DNA of 64,000 nucleotides. It comes from Deltaproteobacteria bacterium. GTDB lineage: Bacteria; Myxococcota_A; Polyangia; DRWM01; JAAZOP01. The translations under genes and the position numbers were made by a program. The stretch covers positions 1 to 64,000 of the forward strand of contig JACRCZ010000017.1 of NCBI GenBank assembly GCA_016218765.1, given 5' to 3'. The notes under the pieces are model-generated. The model was not told the DNA's origin. It was given only the letters and a program-made list of their open reading frames with translations, and searched no databases. Below are positions 26,310 through 35,275 of this stretch, one piece after another (within the stretch, counting starts at the first letter, position 1; each line of letters starts with the position of its first letter).

Positions 26310-27662
26310 CTACGGCGACGCTCCCACCGCTCCGCCCTCCACGCACCGTCGCTCGACGCACGCCCGACCCCCGCACTCGCGATCCGCCGTACAGGCGACA
26401 ACCCGCCGGCCGGCGTCCAGCGCCGCACGCAGCTCGCCCAAACGCTCCTCGGAGTCCGCCCACAAGGTCAGGTCCACGCACTCCACCGACCCCTTCAGCA
26501 CGATCGCCTCGTACCAGCGGTCCTCCTTGCGGCCCCGCTCCGATTCGACCGGCAACCCGGCCAGCGTTCCGCGCGTCCGACGCCGGCCGGCGCCGGCCGC
26601 GCCCCCTCCCTCCTCCCCGAACCCGGGCTCGCAGGAGTGGGACCAGCCCACGAGATCCGGAGCCACGGTCTCTCCCAGCGGCCGCAGACGGGCGGCGATG
26701 ATCGTCAGCGAGTCGGTGCCCCACGAGGCCGACACCACCATGTCGGCCGCCGCCTCGAACTCCAGATCCTCGCCCGGCGGGATGTCGGGCAGCACGCGCG
26801 TCCCCGCCTCGCGCACCAGCACCACGGGCCCCGGCTCCAGCGACTCCTCCACGGCACGGACGAAGTCGCCGACCGCCTCGGCCGTCACTCCGCTCTCCGC
26901 ATCGTACGAGAAGTCCAGGATCACCACCGAGTCGTCGGCCAGCGCGACGAAGAGGCGCGAGTGGTTGCGCAACAGCACGTCCACCGCCGTCGGCCCGCAC
27001 AGATAGGCGGAGTCGGCGTCCCGGACCGCCCGGACCGCGCGGAGCGGCGGGCGCACCGATGGGACCGGCGCGAGGGTCCACTCGGCCGTGCGTTGCGGAG
27101 CCGACGCGGCCATGAGCACCAGCTCGCGCGCGACCTCGGCCTGCATGTCCCTGCCCGCCAGCGCGCCCAGCTCCAGCCCCGTGATGGTCACGTCGCCTTC
27201 CGCAAGCCGGGCGGTGTACTCCGTGCAAGTCAGGATCTTCCCGGGCAGCGCAGGGCCGAGCGGGTCGGCGCGGCCGGCCGGCAGGCGGGCCCGCAGTCTT
27301 CCACCGAACAACGACACGAGGTCCGCCGCGGCGGCGGCGTCACCACCGGCATCGCCGGTCGACGCCGGGCCGTCGACCGCATTCGGCGGCCCCGCAGCGG
27401 GCGCGGCTGCTTCGGCCATCGTCGCGCCCGCGTCCGCCAGGGGCTCCGCCGTGTCACTCGCCGGCGGACCGGCGTCCGTCGCGCGCTGTGCGACCGCCGG
27501 CGGCGGACCCCCACCCGCCGCCTCGGCAGCCTCGTGCGGCATGCCGCGGCAGGAACCGAGCGTCACCACTGCGAAGATCGCGACCACGCCCGACAACCGT
27601 CCGGCCAAGCCCACGGCGCCTCGCAATCTCGTCCGGCACGCCCCCTCCCTGCGATTCGCCAT
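26310..27662 (-). CDS. exported protein of unknown function
   Basis: This 450-residue protein has a signal peptide (GLAGRLSGVVAIFAVVTLGSC, lipobox-like LGSC at about 35-38), an Ala/Pro/Asp linker to about 130, and a mixed alpha/beta mature domain. The domain contains LVSLFGGRLRARLPAG, ILTCTEYTARLAEGDVTITGLELG and ADDSVVILDFSYDAESGVT. The C-terminus has four closely spaced Cys (CTADRECGGRACVERRC), as in other deltaproteobacterial lipoproteins. A strong RBS (GGCGGAGGAG) precedes ATG 27662. No family is recognised. It faces away from the OmpA-like gene across a 380-base divergent spacer. Confidence 0.6.
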   Translation of the reverse strand: MANRREGACRTRLRGAVGLAGRLSGVVAIFAVVTLGSCRGMPHEAAEAAGGGPPPAVAQRATDAGPPASDTAEPLADAGATMAEAAAPAAGPPNAVDGPASTGDAGGDAAAAADLVSLFGGRLRARLPAGRADPLGPALPGKILTCTEYTARLAEGDVTITGLELGALAGRDMQAEVARELVLMAASAPQRTAEWTLAPVPSVRPPLRAVRAVRDADSAYLCGPTAVDVLLRNHSRLFVALADDSVVILDFSYDAESGVTAEAVGDFVRAVEESLEPGPVVLVREAGTRVLPDIPPGEDLEFEAAADMVVSASWGTDSLTIIAARLRPLGETVAPDLVGWSHSCEPGFGEEGGGAAGAGRRRTRGTLAGLPVESERGRKEDRWYEAIVLKGSVECVDLTLWADSEERLGELRAALDAGRRVVACTADRECGGRACVERRCVEGGAVGASP

Positions 27663-28041
27663 CAGGTGCTCCTCCGCCTTCCTCGAAGCTACCACGACAC
27701 GAGGTCGCAGGCGATCCGGTCGTCGCGAGAGAGCGGACAATCCGGAGGGCTGCCGGGCCCGGGATCCCGCGCGACTCACGGACGTGGGCCCGATGACCGT
27801 CAACGCCCGCGACGAACGTCCTTGACCCGCCGGGTGCCCGCTGCCGCTCGCGAACCGCGACCCGGCCTTGCACCGGGCCGTCCCGCGCCGTAGAAATTGT
27901 TCCATGTCCCCTTGGCCAAGACGCGTGGGGCCGTTCCGCCACCGTCGCCGATCTCGCGCCCGCACCCACTCGGTTCGGACGAGTGGCGCGGTGGGACCAA
28001 CTGCGCGCCGCGGGTCAGACGACCTGCGTCTTCGTCGTCCA
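27663..28041. other. divergent intergenic spacer
   Basis: About 380 bases lie between two divergently transcribed lipoprotein genes. No gene is supported: the plus-strand open frame here is Arg-rich and lacks a start with RBS. One weak promoter-like arrangement reads right: TTGCAC at 27868-27873 and TAGAAA at 27891-27896 with 17 bases between. Nothing else is recognised. Confidence 0.4.
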
Positions 28042-28650
28042 GTGACCGGGAAGGCCATCCCGCTTGCGCTGGTTGTCATCGCCTGTGGCGCCGGACCTGC
28101 CGCCGGGCCGGCCGGCGGCCCCTTCGCGAGCTCGACGGACGCGACGGCCTCGCCTCCGAACGGCGAGGCGGTCGGGGACGAGCGCGGCTGGGAACGTCAC
28201 ATCGTCGAGGTCGTTGGCGACGATCCGGGTCCGCCCATCTCAAGCGTCGCCCATCTCGTCGGGAGCGCGTACTTCGCGCCAGACGATCGCCTCGGCCGCA
28301 GGAGCGACGACGCGATCGCCGCCGCGATCGCGGTCGCTTCGGGGTGGCGCGCGGAGAGCGCGATCGCCGTCGAGGTCTGGGTAGGCGCGACCCGCTCGGA
28401 GCCCGACGACGCGGCTTCCAGCGTCCGACGTGCCTACACATTCGCGCGGAGCCTCGTCGCGGGCGGCATCGACTGCCGCCGCATCACGGCGATCGGGCAC
28501 GGGCGTATTCTCGCAGCGGCCGTCGGCGCGCTGCCCACGGTGATGGTGAGCGAGACGACCCGGGCGCCCGATGGCAGCCTCCCGGTCCGCGGCACGCGCG
28601 CCGACTCGTGCTCGAGTTCGTTCGCACTCGAGCCGAGTGATGGATCGTGA
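28042..28650 (+). CDS. OmpA-like C-terminal domain lipoprotein
   Basis: This 202-residue protein starts at GTG 28042 with a short lipoprotein signal (TGKAIPLALVVIAC). The C-terminal half fits the OmpA peptidoglycan-binding fold: FAPDDRLGRRSDDAIAAAIAVA, IAVEVWVGATRSEPDDAASSVRRAYTFARSLVAGGIDCRRITAIGHG. This corresponds to the family pattern of a D-containing helix, then S-x-x-R-A-x-x-x-x-x-L-x-x-x-G-I-x-x-x-R-I-x-x-x-G-x-G. The usual 'GHTD' strand is replaced by VWVGATR. It may bind peptidoglycan. ATG 27904 upstream would add an Arg-rich non-signal stretch, so it is rejected. Confidence 0.62.
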   Translation: MTGKAIPLALVVIACGAGPAAGPAGGPFASSTDATASPPNGEAVGDERGWERHIVEVVGDDPGPPISSVAHLVGSAYFAPDDRLGRRSDDAIAAAIAVASGWRAESAIAVEVWVGATRSEPDDAASSVRRAYTFARSLVAGGIDCRRITAIGHGRILAAAVGALPTVMVSETTRAPDGSLPVRGTRADSCSSSFALEPSDGS

Positions 28651-28684
28651 ACCCCGAAGCTGCGCGCGGCGCGGAAGTCGCCCG

Positions 28685-29521
28685 CTACGGATCGAACACG
28701 AGGTCGCAGGGGATCACGTTCGTCGGGACCACCCCCGGCGGGCAGTCGCCCATCAGCAGGTTGCAGGTGAAGACCGCCTCGCAGTCGCGCGCCTCGTCGA
28801 AGCCGCACGTGCCGGAGGTTGGAATGGTGCAGCGGTACGCGGTCCCGCCGCCCTCGACCTCCCGGAAGAACGCCACGTCGCACGACCCGGCGCCTCGCGC
28901 GCAGACGCGGATCTCGTGCGAGCCCAGCGGCTCCCACACACCGCCGGCAACCCCCTCGCACGCGCCCAGCCCGTCGCACATGCAGCTTCCGGTAATCGCT
29001 CCGTCCGTCCAGCCACAGTCGACCCACGACGTGTAATGCTCGTCCGCGTCGGAAGGGACGACCTCGCCGCCCGCGTCGCCCGGGTCGGTTTCAGCATCGA
29101 GACCGTCGTCGACGCCGACCTCGGCACCCGCATCGGCATCCGCCTCCGCCTCGAACCCCCCGTCGTACCGCGGCGGATCGCAGTGAGTTCTCCACACGTC
29201 CCACCTCCCGACGCGGCACGTTGCCATGGTCCAGTCGCTCGGATCGAACCACCCGCCCCGACAGTAGCCGCAGTGCAGCGACCCGGGGCATGAAGTCCCC
29301 GAAGCCGGGACGCACGCCGGGCAACCCGGGTCGTAGCCCGGGCCACAGCCCCCGTCCATCACGGAACCTCGACAGACCGACCAGACGCCGGCGCCGCAAA
29401 CGTCGCCGCCATCGACGTGGGCATCGCCGCCGGCATCGGCACCGCCTCCACATCCGGGACCGGATGTCACCGCGCCTGCCACGCCCGCCGCCGCCGCCAG
29501 AACCGCGATGAGGAAGCGCAT
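28685..29521 (-). CDS. exported Cys-rich protein, unknown
   Basis: This protein of about 278 residues has signal MRFLIAVLAAAAGVAGAVTSG followed by PGCGGG. The mature part contains many Cys and Trp in loosely repeated units (CGAGVWSVCRGSVMDGGCGPGYDPGCPACVP; HCGYCRGGWFDPSDW; CDGLGACEGVAGG) and an Asp/Ala/Glu linker near 130-165. It resembles other deltaproteobacterial disulfide-rich surface proteins; no specific family. Start 29521 is chosen because it begins the signal; 29533 would add three residues. Confidence 0.62.
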   Translation of the reverse strand: MRFLIAVLAAAAGVAGAVTSGPGCGGGADAGGDAHVDGGDVCGAGVWSVCRGSVMDGGCGPGYDPGCPACVPASGTSCPGSLHCGYCRGGWFDPSDWTMATCRVGRWDVWRTHCDPPRYDGGFEAEADADAGAEVGVDDGLDAETDPGDAGGEVVPSDADEHYTSWVDCGWTDGAITGSCMCDGLGACEGVAGGVWEPLGSHEIRVCARGAGSCDVAFFREVEGGGTAYRCTIPTSGTCGFDEARDCEAVFTCNLLMGDCPPGVVPTNVIPCDLVFDP

Positions 29522-29686
29522 CACGTCCTCCACAACCTCGGGCTACCGTAGCACCCGGGCGCGAGGACGTCGAACCGGTCCCCCTCGGCCTTCGGCTTGC
29601 ACGACCGCGACGGCCGGATCGACGCCGCCGACCCCGGCTGCCCGCGCGCCTCCGTCTGACGTCCATCAGGACCCGCGATCACCGCC

Positions 29687-30325
29687 CTACAGCGGCAACC
29701 ACGTCGGCACGCCGTCGCGCAGGAACACGCCGATCGCCCGGCCAAGAATGGCGCTGCGCTCGACGAAGCCGAAGAAGCGCCCGTCATGGCTGTTGCCGCG
29801 GTTGTCGCCGAGCAGCAGGTACCGTCCGGGCGGCACCTTGACCGGTCCGACGTCCGGACCACCGCCTCGCGACAGGTCCAGGTCGTGACGCACGCCGTCG
29901 AGCTTCTCGACGGCACCGCCACCCGCAACGTCCACGGGGACCGTTTCGCCGTTCAGGACCACCCTCCCCTTCCGCACCTCGACGAGGTCGCCCGGGACGG
30001 CCACGACGCGCTTGAGCAGGACCTCGCCGGTCTCCGGCGAGTCGAAGACCACGACGTCTCCTCGCGCCGGACCGCCGAACTCGGCAAGGTAGATGTGGCT
30101 CTGCGGCAGGCGCAGGCCGTATGCCGCCTTGTTCACCAGCACATGGTCGCCCTCGTGCACGGTCGGCCGCATGGAACCCGTGGGCACGCGATAGTGGTCG
30201 GCCAGGGAACTTCGGCCCACGAGCACCGCGCCGACGAATGCGACGATGCCGAGCCAGCGGCGTGCCCTGCCGCTCCACGCTGGATGTCGAACGGGCGTCG
30301 TCACATCACGATTCCGGTCGTTCAT
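29687..30325 (-). CDS. lepB: signal peptidase I
   Basis: This 212-residue inner-membrane serine protease cleaves Sec/Tat signal peptides. One N-terminal membrane helix (WLGIVAFVGAVLVGRSS) precedes the family boxes: PTGSMRPTVHEGDHVLVNK (box B, catalytic Ser in SMRP), GDVVVFDSP (box C), LLKRVVAVPGD (box D, catalytic Lys in KR) and LLGDNRGNSHDGRFFGFV (box E). It is shorter than E. coli LepB (324), with a single anchor like many Gram-positive forms. ATG 30325 has GGAGGG eight bases upstream. No secretion operon surrounds it, and it may be an additional paralogue. Confidence 0.95.
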   Translation of the reverse strand: MNDRNRDVTTPVRHPAWSGRARRWLGIVAFVGAVLVGRSSLADHYRVPTGSMRPTVHEGDHVLVNKAAYGLRLPQSHIYLAEFGGPARGDVVVFDSPETGEVLLKRVVAVPGDLVEVRKGRVVLNGETVPVDVAGGGAVEKLDGVRHDLDLSRGGGPDVGPVKVPPGRYLLLGDNRGNSHDGRFFGFVERSAILGRAIGVFLRDGVPTWLPL

Positions 30326-30532
30326 GACAGAACCCTCCGTCGGTCGGCGTGCCAACCGCCGTACCGGTCCGGGTATTCCCCTGACGGGATGGGGACGCTC
30401 CGTCGGCCGTCACGCTTCGCCATCCGCCTCTCCGAGGGTTCCGGCTGACCCCCTCCCCCGCACCTCCGGACCAACCACTCGACCCAAACGACCAACCGAC
30501 AACGCGACCCGATCGACCAACCACCACCCCTC
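30326..30532. other. spacer with GACCAACC-like simple repeats
   Basis: The interval between the pectate-lyase-fold gene end and lepB contains loosely repeated GACCAACC/GACCCAAACG units around 30468-30530. No gene, hairpin or promoter stands out. Confidence 0.4.
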
Positions 30533-32350
30533 CTACGGCAACGCGTCGTACCGCACCTTCGCCGGGATGCCGGTGACCAGCCCCGCGACGTCGGGGCCGA
30601 TCGGCGGCCACGCGATCTCGCCGAACCAGTCCGGCTTGCCGGACAGGTACAGCGACGCCGGAAGCTCCCGCACCGCAATCGCCGCGTCCCACACCGTGCC
30701 GTTGCTCACATAGTCGAAGTTCCCGTGGCGCAGGATGGTCGCCGCAACCTGGGGATCCGTGATCGTGTCGATGCCGCAGTCGCTGGGATACCCCAGCTTG
30801 TACACCGCCACCGTGTCCGTGCAGTTCCCCGACGTCTGCTCGTACACCGCGCCGGGAAGCAAGTCGTCGCCGGCTCGGCCCAGCACGTTCCCCACCATGT
30901 TCATGAAACGGTTGTTCGCCGCGAAAACCACGTCCAAGAGGTTCCCCGTGTGCACGAACCCGGCGTGCTGCCGATCGACATGGTTGCGGAAGAACGTCAG
31001 GTGGCTCGAGCTGCCGTGGATGTCGTCCGCCGAAATCTGGCTCCCCATGTTGCCCTCGAACAACGCCAGGTACGGGTGCGCGCAGTGGTTGCCGATGAGG
31101 TCCGCCATCAGCCACGGCGCGTCCGGGTACGCCCGCTCGTACATGTGGTCCGTGTAGTTGTAGCCCAGCACGTTCCCCGGCCCGCAGCTCGACGTCATGA
31201 GCCCCGCGTTCAGCGTGTCGACGATGCAGTTCTCCACCAGCGAGTCGCTCGTCTGGTTGTCCAGCACGATGCCGTACGCGTTCGCCCCCGGATCGTACAC
31301 GTGCGCCTCGTGCACGTAGCTGTCCCGGACCTCGCACCGGAAACACTTCGTGAGCTGGATGTGCCGGCCGCTCACGAACGCGCTCTCCACGTTCCGGATC
31401 CACGAGTAGGCCACGCCCCAGAAACGGATGTTCGCGTTGTTGTCGCCCCGGAACGACCGGTCCGCCACGTACAGGTCCTCGATGCCCGCGTACGCCGGCA
31501 CCTCGCGTCGCACGATCTGCACCTCGGGACTCAGCGCCGGATCGAGCGGCATCGCGAGCCCCGGATCGATCCCCAGCGCGCCGGTCGCCGGATCGACCGC
31601 CACGACCTCCACCATCTGCCCCATCAGCCGCGTGCCGTCCTCGCGGCTGCCCCAGACGCATGCCGACTCCGAGCCCTCGACCCGCACGAGGTCCCCGTCG
31701 TTGAGCTGATCGACGATGACGAAGTCGCCGGCGGAGAACTCCGAGGCGTCGGCCACCACCAGGCTGCGCGAGCCGCGCTCCAGGCCGCCCACGACCGCGC
31801 TCTCCGGCGTCGTCTCGTCCCAGTCGCCGACCTGCAGGATCGCCTTCTCCCCCAGCCCGTCGCCCTCGATCCTCGTCCGGTCCGGCCCCTCGCCCCGTAG
31901 CACCACGCCCCGCGTCCACTTGATCCCCGTCGCCACCCGGTACGTCCCCGCCGGGACCAGCACCACGCCGCCCTCGGCGCAGTCGTCGATCGCCGATTGG
32001 ATCGCGGCAGAGTCGTCCGCGATCCCGTCCCCCGCGGCGTTGTACGGCGGGTCGGTGACGTCGGCGCAGATCGTCGTGAGCTCCGGAATCCCCCCGGGGA
32101 TGCCCGGATGCCAGTCTACCCGCCGCTCGTCCGGGATGATCGATCCTCCCGGTGCGTCCCCATCCGCATCCGCGTCGGCGCCCCCCTCCGCATCGCCGTC
32201 CCCGTCGACGTCCGCCCCGCCGTCGCCCTCGACCCCGACGTCGTCGCGCGGGACGTCGCCGTCACCCGATGATCCGTCGTCCCCGCAGCCGATGGACGAA
32301 GCCACGGCCGACAGGATCGCGATGCCCGTCACGACCGGAGTTCTCCTCAT
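30533..32350 (-). CDS. pectate-lyase-fold (beta-helix) lipoprotein
   Basis: This 605-residue lipoprotein has lipobox SSIGC at about 18-22 and an Asp/Gly-rich linker to about 75. It continues with a Pectate_lyase_3-type start: ICADVTDPPYNAAGDGIADDSAAIQSAIDDC, then GVVLVPAGTYRVATGIKW and GVVLRGEGPDRTRIEG, the classic first coils of a right-handed beta helix. Later residues carry repeating N/V/F strand patterns and Cys pairs. Such proteins bind or cleave polysaccharides; catalytic residues cannot be assigned by eye. ATG 32350 with GGAGGAAGG is the start. The enormous reverse frame continuing upstream is not real coding sequence. Confidence 0.85.
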   Translation of the reverse strand: MRRTPVVTGIAILSAVASSIGCGDDGSSGDGDVPRDDVGVEGDGGADVDGDGDAEGGADADADGDAPGGSIIPDERRVDWHPGIPGGIPELTTICADVTDPPYNAAGDGIADDSAAIQSAIDDCAEGGVVLVPAGTYRVATGIKWTRGVVLRGEGPDRTRIEGDGLGEKAILQVGDWDETTPESAVVGGLERGSRSLVVADASEFSAGDFVIVDQLNDGDLVRVEGSESACVWGSREDGTRLMGQMVEVVAVDPATGALGIDPGLAMPLDPALSPEVQIVRREVPAYAGIEDLYVADRSFRGDNNANIRFWGVAYSWIRNVESAFVSGRHIQLTKCFRCEVRDSYVHEAHVYDPGANAYGIVLDNQTSDSLVENCIVDTLNAGLMTSSCGPGNVLGYNYTDHMYERAYPDAPWLMADLIGNHCAHPYLALFEGNMGSQISADDIHGSSSHLTFFRNHVDRQHAGFVHTGNLLDVVFAANNRFMNMVGNVLGRAGDDLLPGAVYEQTSGNCTDTVAVYKLGYPSDCGIDTITDPQVAATILRHGNFDYVSNGTVWDAAIAVRELPASLYLSGKPDWFGEIAWPPIGPDVAGLVTGIPAKVRYDALP

Positions 32351-32593
32351 GGCCTTCCTCCCACCGGCAAGTGGAGCACGCGCATGCCCGCGCCGCAAGC
32401 GGGACCCGGCCCGGAAGCGCTCGATGGAGTGCCGTGGCGAGGCCCGCCCCGATGAACCTCTCGCCCGGCGCGGGCCTGCCGGCACCCGCGCCCGCAGAAT
32501 CGACTCCCCGTCCCTCCTGGCCACCAAAGCGGAGTCCTTGCGTCGCCGTCGATCTCCACAGTACGCGATTCGCCGGAACGAAAGGAGAACACG

Positions 32594-35242
32594 ATGCGCA
32601 AAGGGCGACCGGGTGAGGTGTGTTCCGCGATCGTCGTCGCGAGCCTGGCGCTCGCTGGGGCCCAGTGCCGCTCGACGCAGCTGCCGCCGGCGGAACCCGT
32701 GAGGATCGTAACCGGCCTCCACAAGCCGCCGCGAGCGACCGACACCACGGCCGGCACGGAAGGCGCCGCACCGACGGCCTCGACGGCGCCGGCCCCAACC
32801 ACCGGTATGGCCCAGGAAGCGCCGGAATACCGGCCGCACGACCAGACCGCGGTCCCGGCCGGAGCTCGTCCCCCGCTCCCCGCCGCCGACTGGGGCGAGC
32901 CGCAGGCGAAGTACGCCGCGTGCCCCCGCTCGCTGTGCCCGGCTCCACCGTCCGGCCCGGCCGAGAGTCCGGTCCGCGGCTGCGAGCCGGATGCCCCGCA
33001 CACCGTCGAGACGCCCCCGACGCCGGTGCAGGAGGCGGATCCCGGGTGCTACGCCGGCAACGCGTCCTGGTCCTCGAGAGGGTACGCCGCGTCGTCCATC
33101 GCCGGCCTGCGCCAGCATCAACCGCTCGCCGGCTCCCTGGCCGGCCTCAACACTCCCGAGGCCGCGGCGACGGCGGGCGTCCAGCAGCAGCGACGGGCGG
33201 AGTACTCGAGCGTTCCGTCCGCCGCACGAGATTCCGTCGCCTCGACCGTCGTGCCCGAGCTGGTCGTCATCGGTCTGGACGACGACGCGCCGGGATGGGA
33301 GGAGCGCTCCGCGGCCGCCGAGGATGCGGGCCCGTCCCAGGGCACGTTGCGCAGTGCGCCGGCGGCCGGAAACGACGAAGGCGCCGAGCTGCCGCTGCAG
33401 CATACCCAGGTCTCGGCGGAGATCGGCGGCGCCGTCGCCCGCACCGTCGTCGAACAGGTCTACGCCAACCCGTTCTCCAAGCCGATCGAGGCCGTCTACG
33501 TCTTCCCCTTGCCCGAGCTGGCGGCCGTCAACGACTTCGTCATGGACGTCGGCGACCGCCGCATCGTCGGTCTCATCCGGCCGCGCGAGGAGGCCCTCCG
33601 GATCTACGAGGACGCCCGGGAGCAGGGCTGGACCGCCAGCCTGCTCACCGAGGAGCGCCCCAACATCTTCACCCAGAGCGTCGCCAACATCGCCCCGGGC
33701 GCCGAGGTCGTGATTCGCATCACGTACTTCGAGCGGCTCGTCTACGAGCACGGTCGCTACGAGTGGGTTTTCCCCATGGTCGTGGGCCCCCGCTACATCG
33801 CCGGCCGACCGGCCGTCGCCCCCGCCGACACCGATCCCTCGCCCGCCGCCGCTCCGACCGGCTGGTCCCCGCCCACCGACCGCGTGCCGGATGCCGATCG
33901 CGTGACGCCCCCCGTCCTCCGTCCGGGAGATCGCAGCGGTCATGACATCGGACTCACCGTGACGCTCGATGCCGCCCTCGTAATCCGCGAGCTCGAGACC
34001 GTCACCCATTGCGTCGACGTCGAGGAATTCGGCGGCACGAAACGCCGCGTCACCCTGTCCCCCGCGGACGCGATCCCGAATCGGGACTTCGTCCTGCGCT
34101 GGAGCGTGGCCGGCGACGAGCTGCAGGCCGCCGTGCTGACGCACCGCGACGGCGAGCACGGCTACCTCTCGCTGCTCGTCCAACCCCCGCACGAGCCCGC
34201 CGACGAGGAGGTCGCCCCGCGCGAGATCTCGTTCGTCATCGACGTCTCGGGCAGCCAACAGGGACTGCCGCTCGGCATCTCCAAGGAGATCGTCCGCCGC
34301 ACCCTGGACGAGCTGCGACCGGACGACACGTTCAACATCTTCTACTTCGCCTCGGGCAACGGCCAGCTCTGGGAGACCGCACGCCCCCGCGACCCGGCCA
34401 ACGTCCAGGAGGCCCGCCGGTTCCTCGACGGACTGTGCGGCTCCGGCGGAACCGAAATGCTCGAAGGACTCCGCCGCACGCTCGACGGCGGACACGACCC
34501 GGACGCCCTCCAGATGATCGTCTTCCTCACCGACGGCTACGTGGGCGAGGACGACGCCATCCTGCGCTTCGTCGAGCAGGAACGCGGCGACACGCGGTTC
34601 TTCGCGTTCGGCATCGGCTCCGCCGTCAATCGCTACCTGGTGGACGGCGTCGGACGGCTCGGCGGCGGCACCTCGAGCTTCGTGCTGCCGCGCGACCCGG
34701 ACCACGCCGCCCGCGCCGTCGAACGCCTGCTCGAGCAGATCGACTCGCCCGTGCTGGTCGATGTCGAGATCGACTGGAACGGGCTCCCGGTCGTCGACGC
34801 GGTCCCCCGGGACCTGCCCGATCTCTTCGCCGGCGGAACACTCGCGCTCGCCGCCCGCTACGCCGGTCCGGCGCGCGGGACGGCGTACGTGGACGGGCGC
34901 GTGGGCCGGCGGCAAGTGCGCCTGCCCGTGGAGGTGGACCTGCCCGAAAGGCGGACCGACAACGCCGCCTTGGCGCCGCTCTGGGCACGGTGGCACATCG
35001 CGGATCGGTCCCGCGAAGCCGTGGGAGCGGACGAGGAACGACGTTCCGCAATCGCGCAGGAGATCACCGACGTGGCGCTGGAGTTCCGCCTGGTCTCGCC
35101 CTACACCGCGTTCGTCGCGGTCGACGACTCGCAGCTCGTCGGCGACGGCGCTCCGTCTCGCGTCCTCCAGCCCGTGGAGCTGCCGGAAGGCGTCTCGTAC
35201 GAAGGCGTCTTCGGCGAGCCCCCGCCGGGCGAGCCGCGTTGA
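32594..35242 (+). CDS. VIT and von Willebrand A domain lipoprotein
   Basis: This 882-residue exported protein has a signal (IVVASLALAGAQC, lipobox-like) and a low-complexity region to about 270. A VIT domain spans about 270-400 (QHTQVSAEIGGAVARTVVEQVYANPFSKPIEAVYVFPLPELAAV...). A VWA domain follows at about 545-720, with an intact MIDAS (DVSGSQ, later SGGTEML and FLTDG). A C-terminal beta region ends VSPYTAFVAVD, typical of the family. This resembles bacterial inter-alpha-trypsin-inhibitor-like proteins; metal-dependent adhesion at the surface is expected. AAAGGAG precedes the ATG. The next gene (gamma-glutamyltransferase) follows after 33 bases. Confidence 0.9.
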   Translation: MRKGRPGEVCSAIVVASLALAGAQCRSTQLPPAEPVRIVTGLHKPPRATDTTAGTEGAAPTASTAPAPTTGMAQEAPEYRPHDQTAVPAGARPPLPAADWGEPQAKYAACPRSLCPAPPSGPAESPVRGCEPDAPHTVETPPTPVQEADPGCYAGNASWSSRGYAASSIAGLRQHQPLAGSLAGLNTPEAAATAGVQQQRRAEYSSVPSAARDSVASTVVPELVVIGLDDDAPGWEERSAAAEDAGPSQGTLRSAPAAGNDEGAELPLQHTQVSAEIGGAVARTVVEQVYANPFSKPIEAVYVFPLPELAAVNDFVMDVGDRRIVGLIRPREEALRIYEDAREQGWTASLLTEERPNIFTQSVANIAPGAEVVIRITYFERLVYEHGRYEWVFPMVVGPRYIAGRPAVAPADTDPSPAAAPTGWSPPTDRVPDADRVTPPVLRPGDRSGHDIGLTVTLDAALVIRELETVTHCVDVEEFGGTKRRVTLSPADAIPNRDFVLRWSVAGDELQAAVLTHRDGEHGYLSLLVQPPHEPADEEVAPREISFVIDVSGSQQGLPLGISKEIVRRTLDELRPDDTFNIFYFASGNGQLWETARPRDPANVQEARRFLDGLCGSGGTEMLEGLRRTLDGGHDPDALQMIVFLTDGYVGEDDAILRFVEQERGDTRFFAFGIGSAVNRYLVDGVGRLGGGTSSFVLPRDPDHAARAVERLLEQIDSPVLVDVEIDWNGLPVVDAVPRDLPDLFAGGTLALAARYAGPARGTAYVDGRVGRRQVRLPVEVDLPERRTDNAALAPLWARWHIADRSREAVGADEERRSAIAQEITDVALEFRLVSPYTAFVAVDDSQLVGDGAPSRVLQPVELPEGVSYEGVFGEPPPGEPR

Positions 35243-35275
35243 CCCCCCCGCAAACCGCGTGCCAGCATCACCCCC

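Noticed and set aside
27868-28041. N-terminal extension of the OmpA-like lipoprotein
   Set aside because: It is Arg-rich with no start/RBS, and it would bury the lipoprotein signal.
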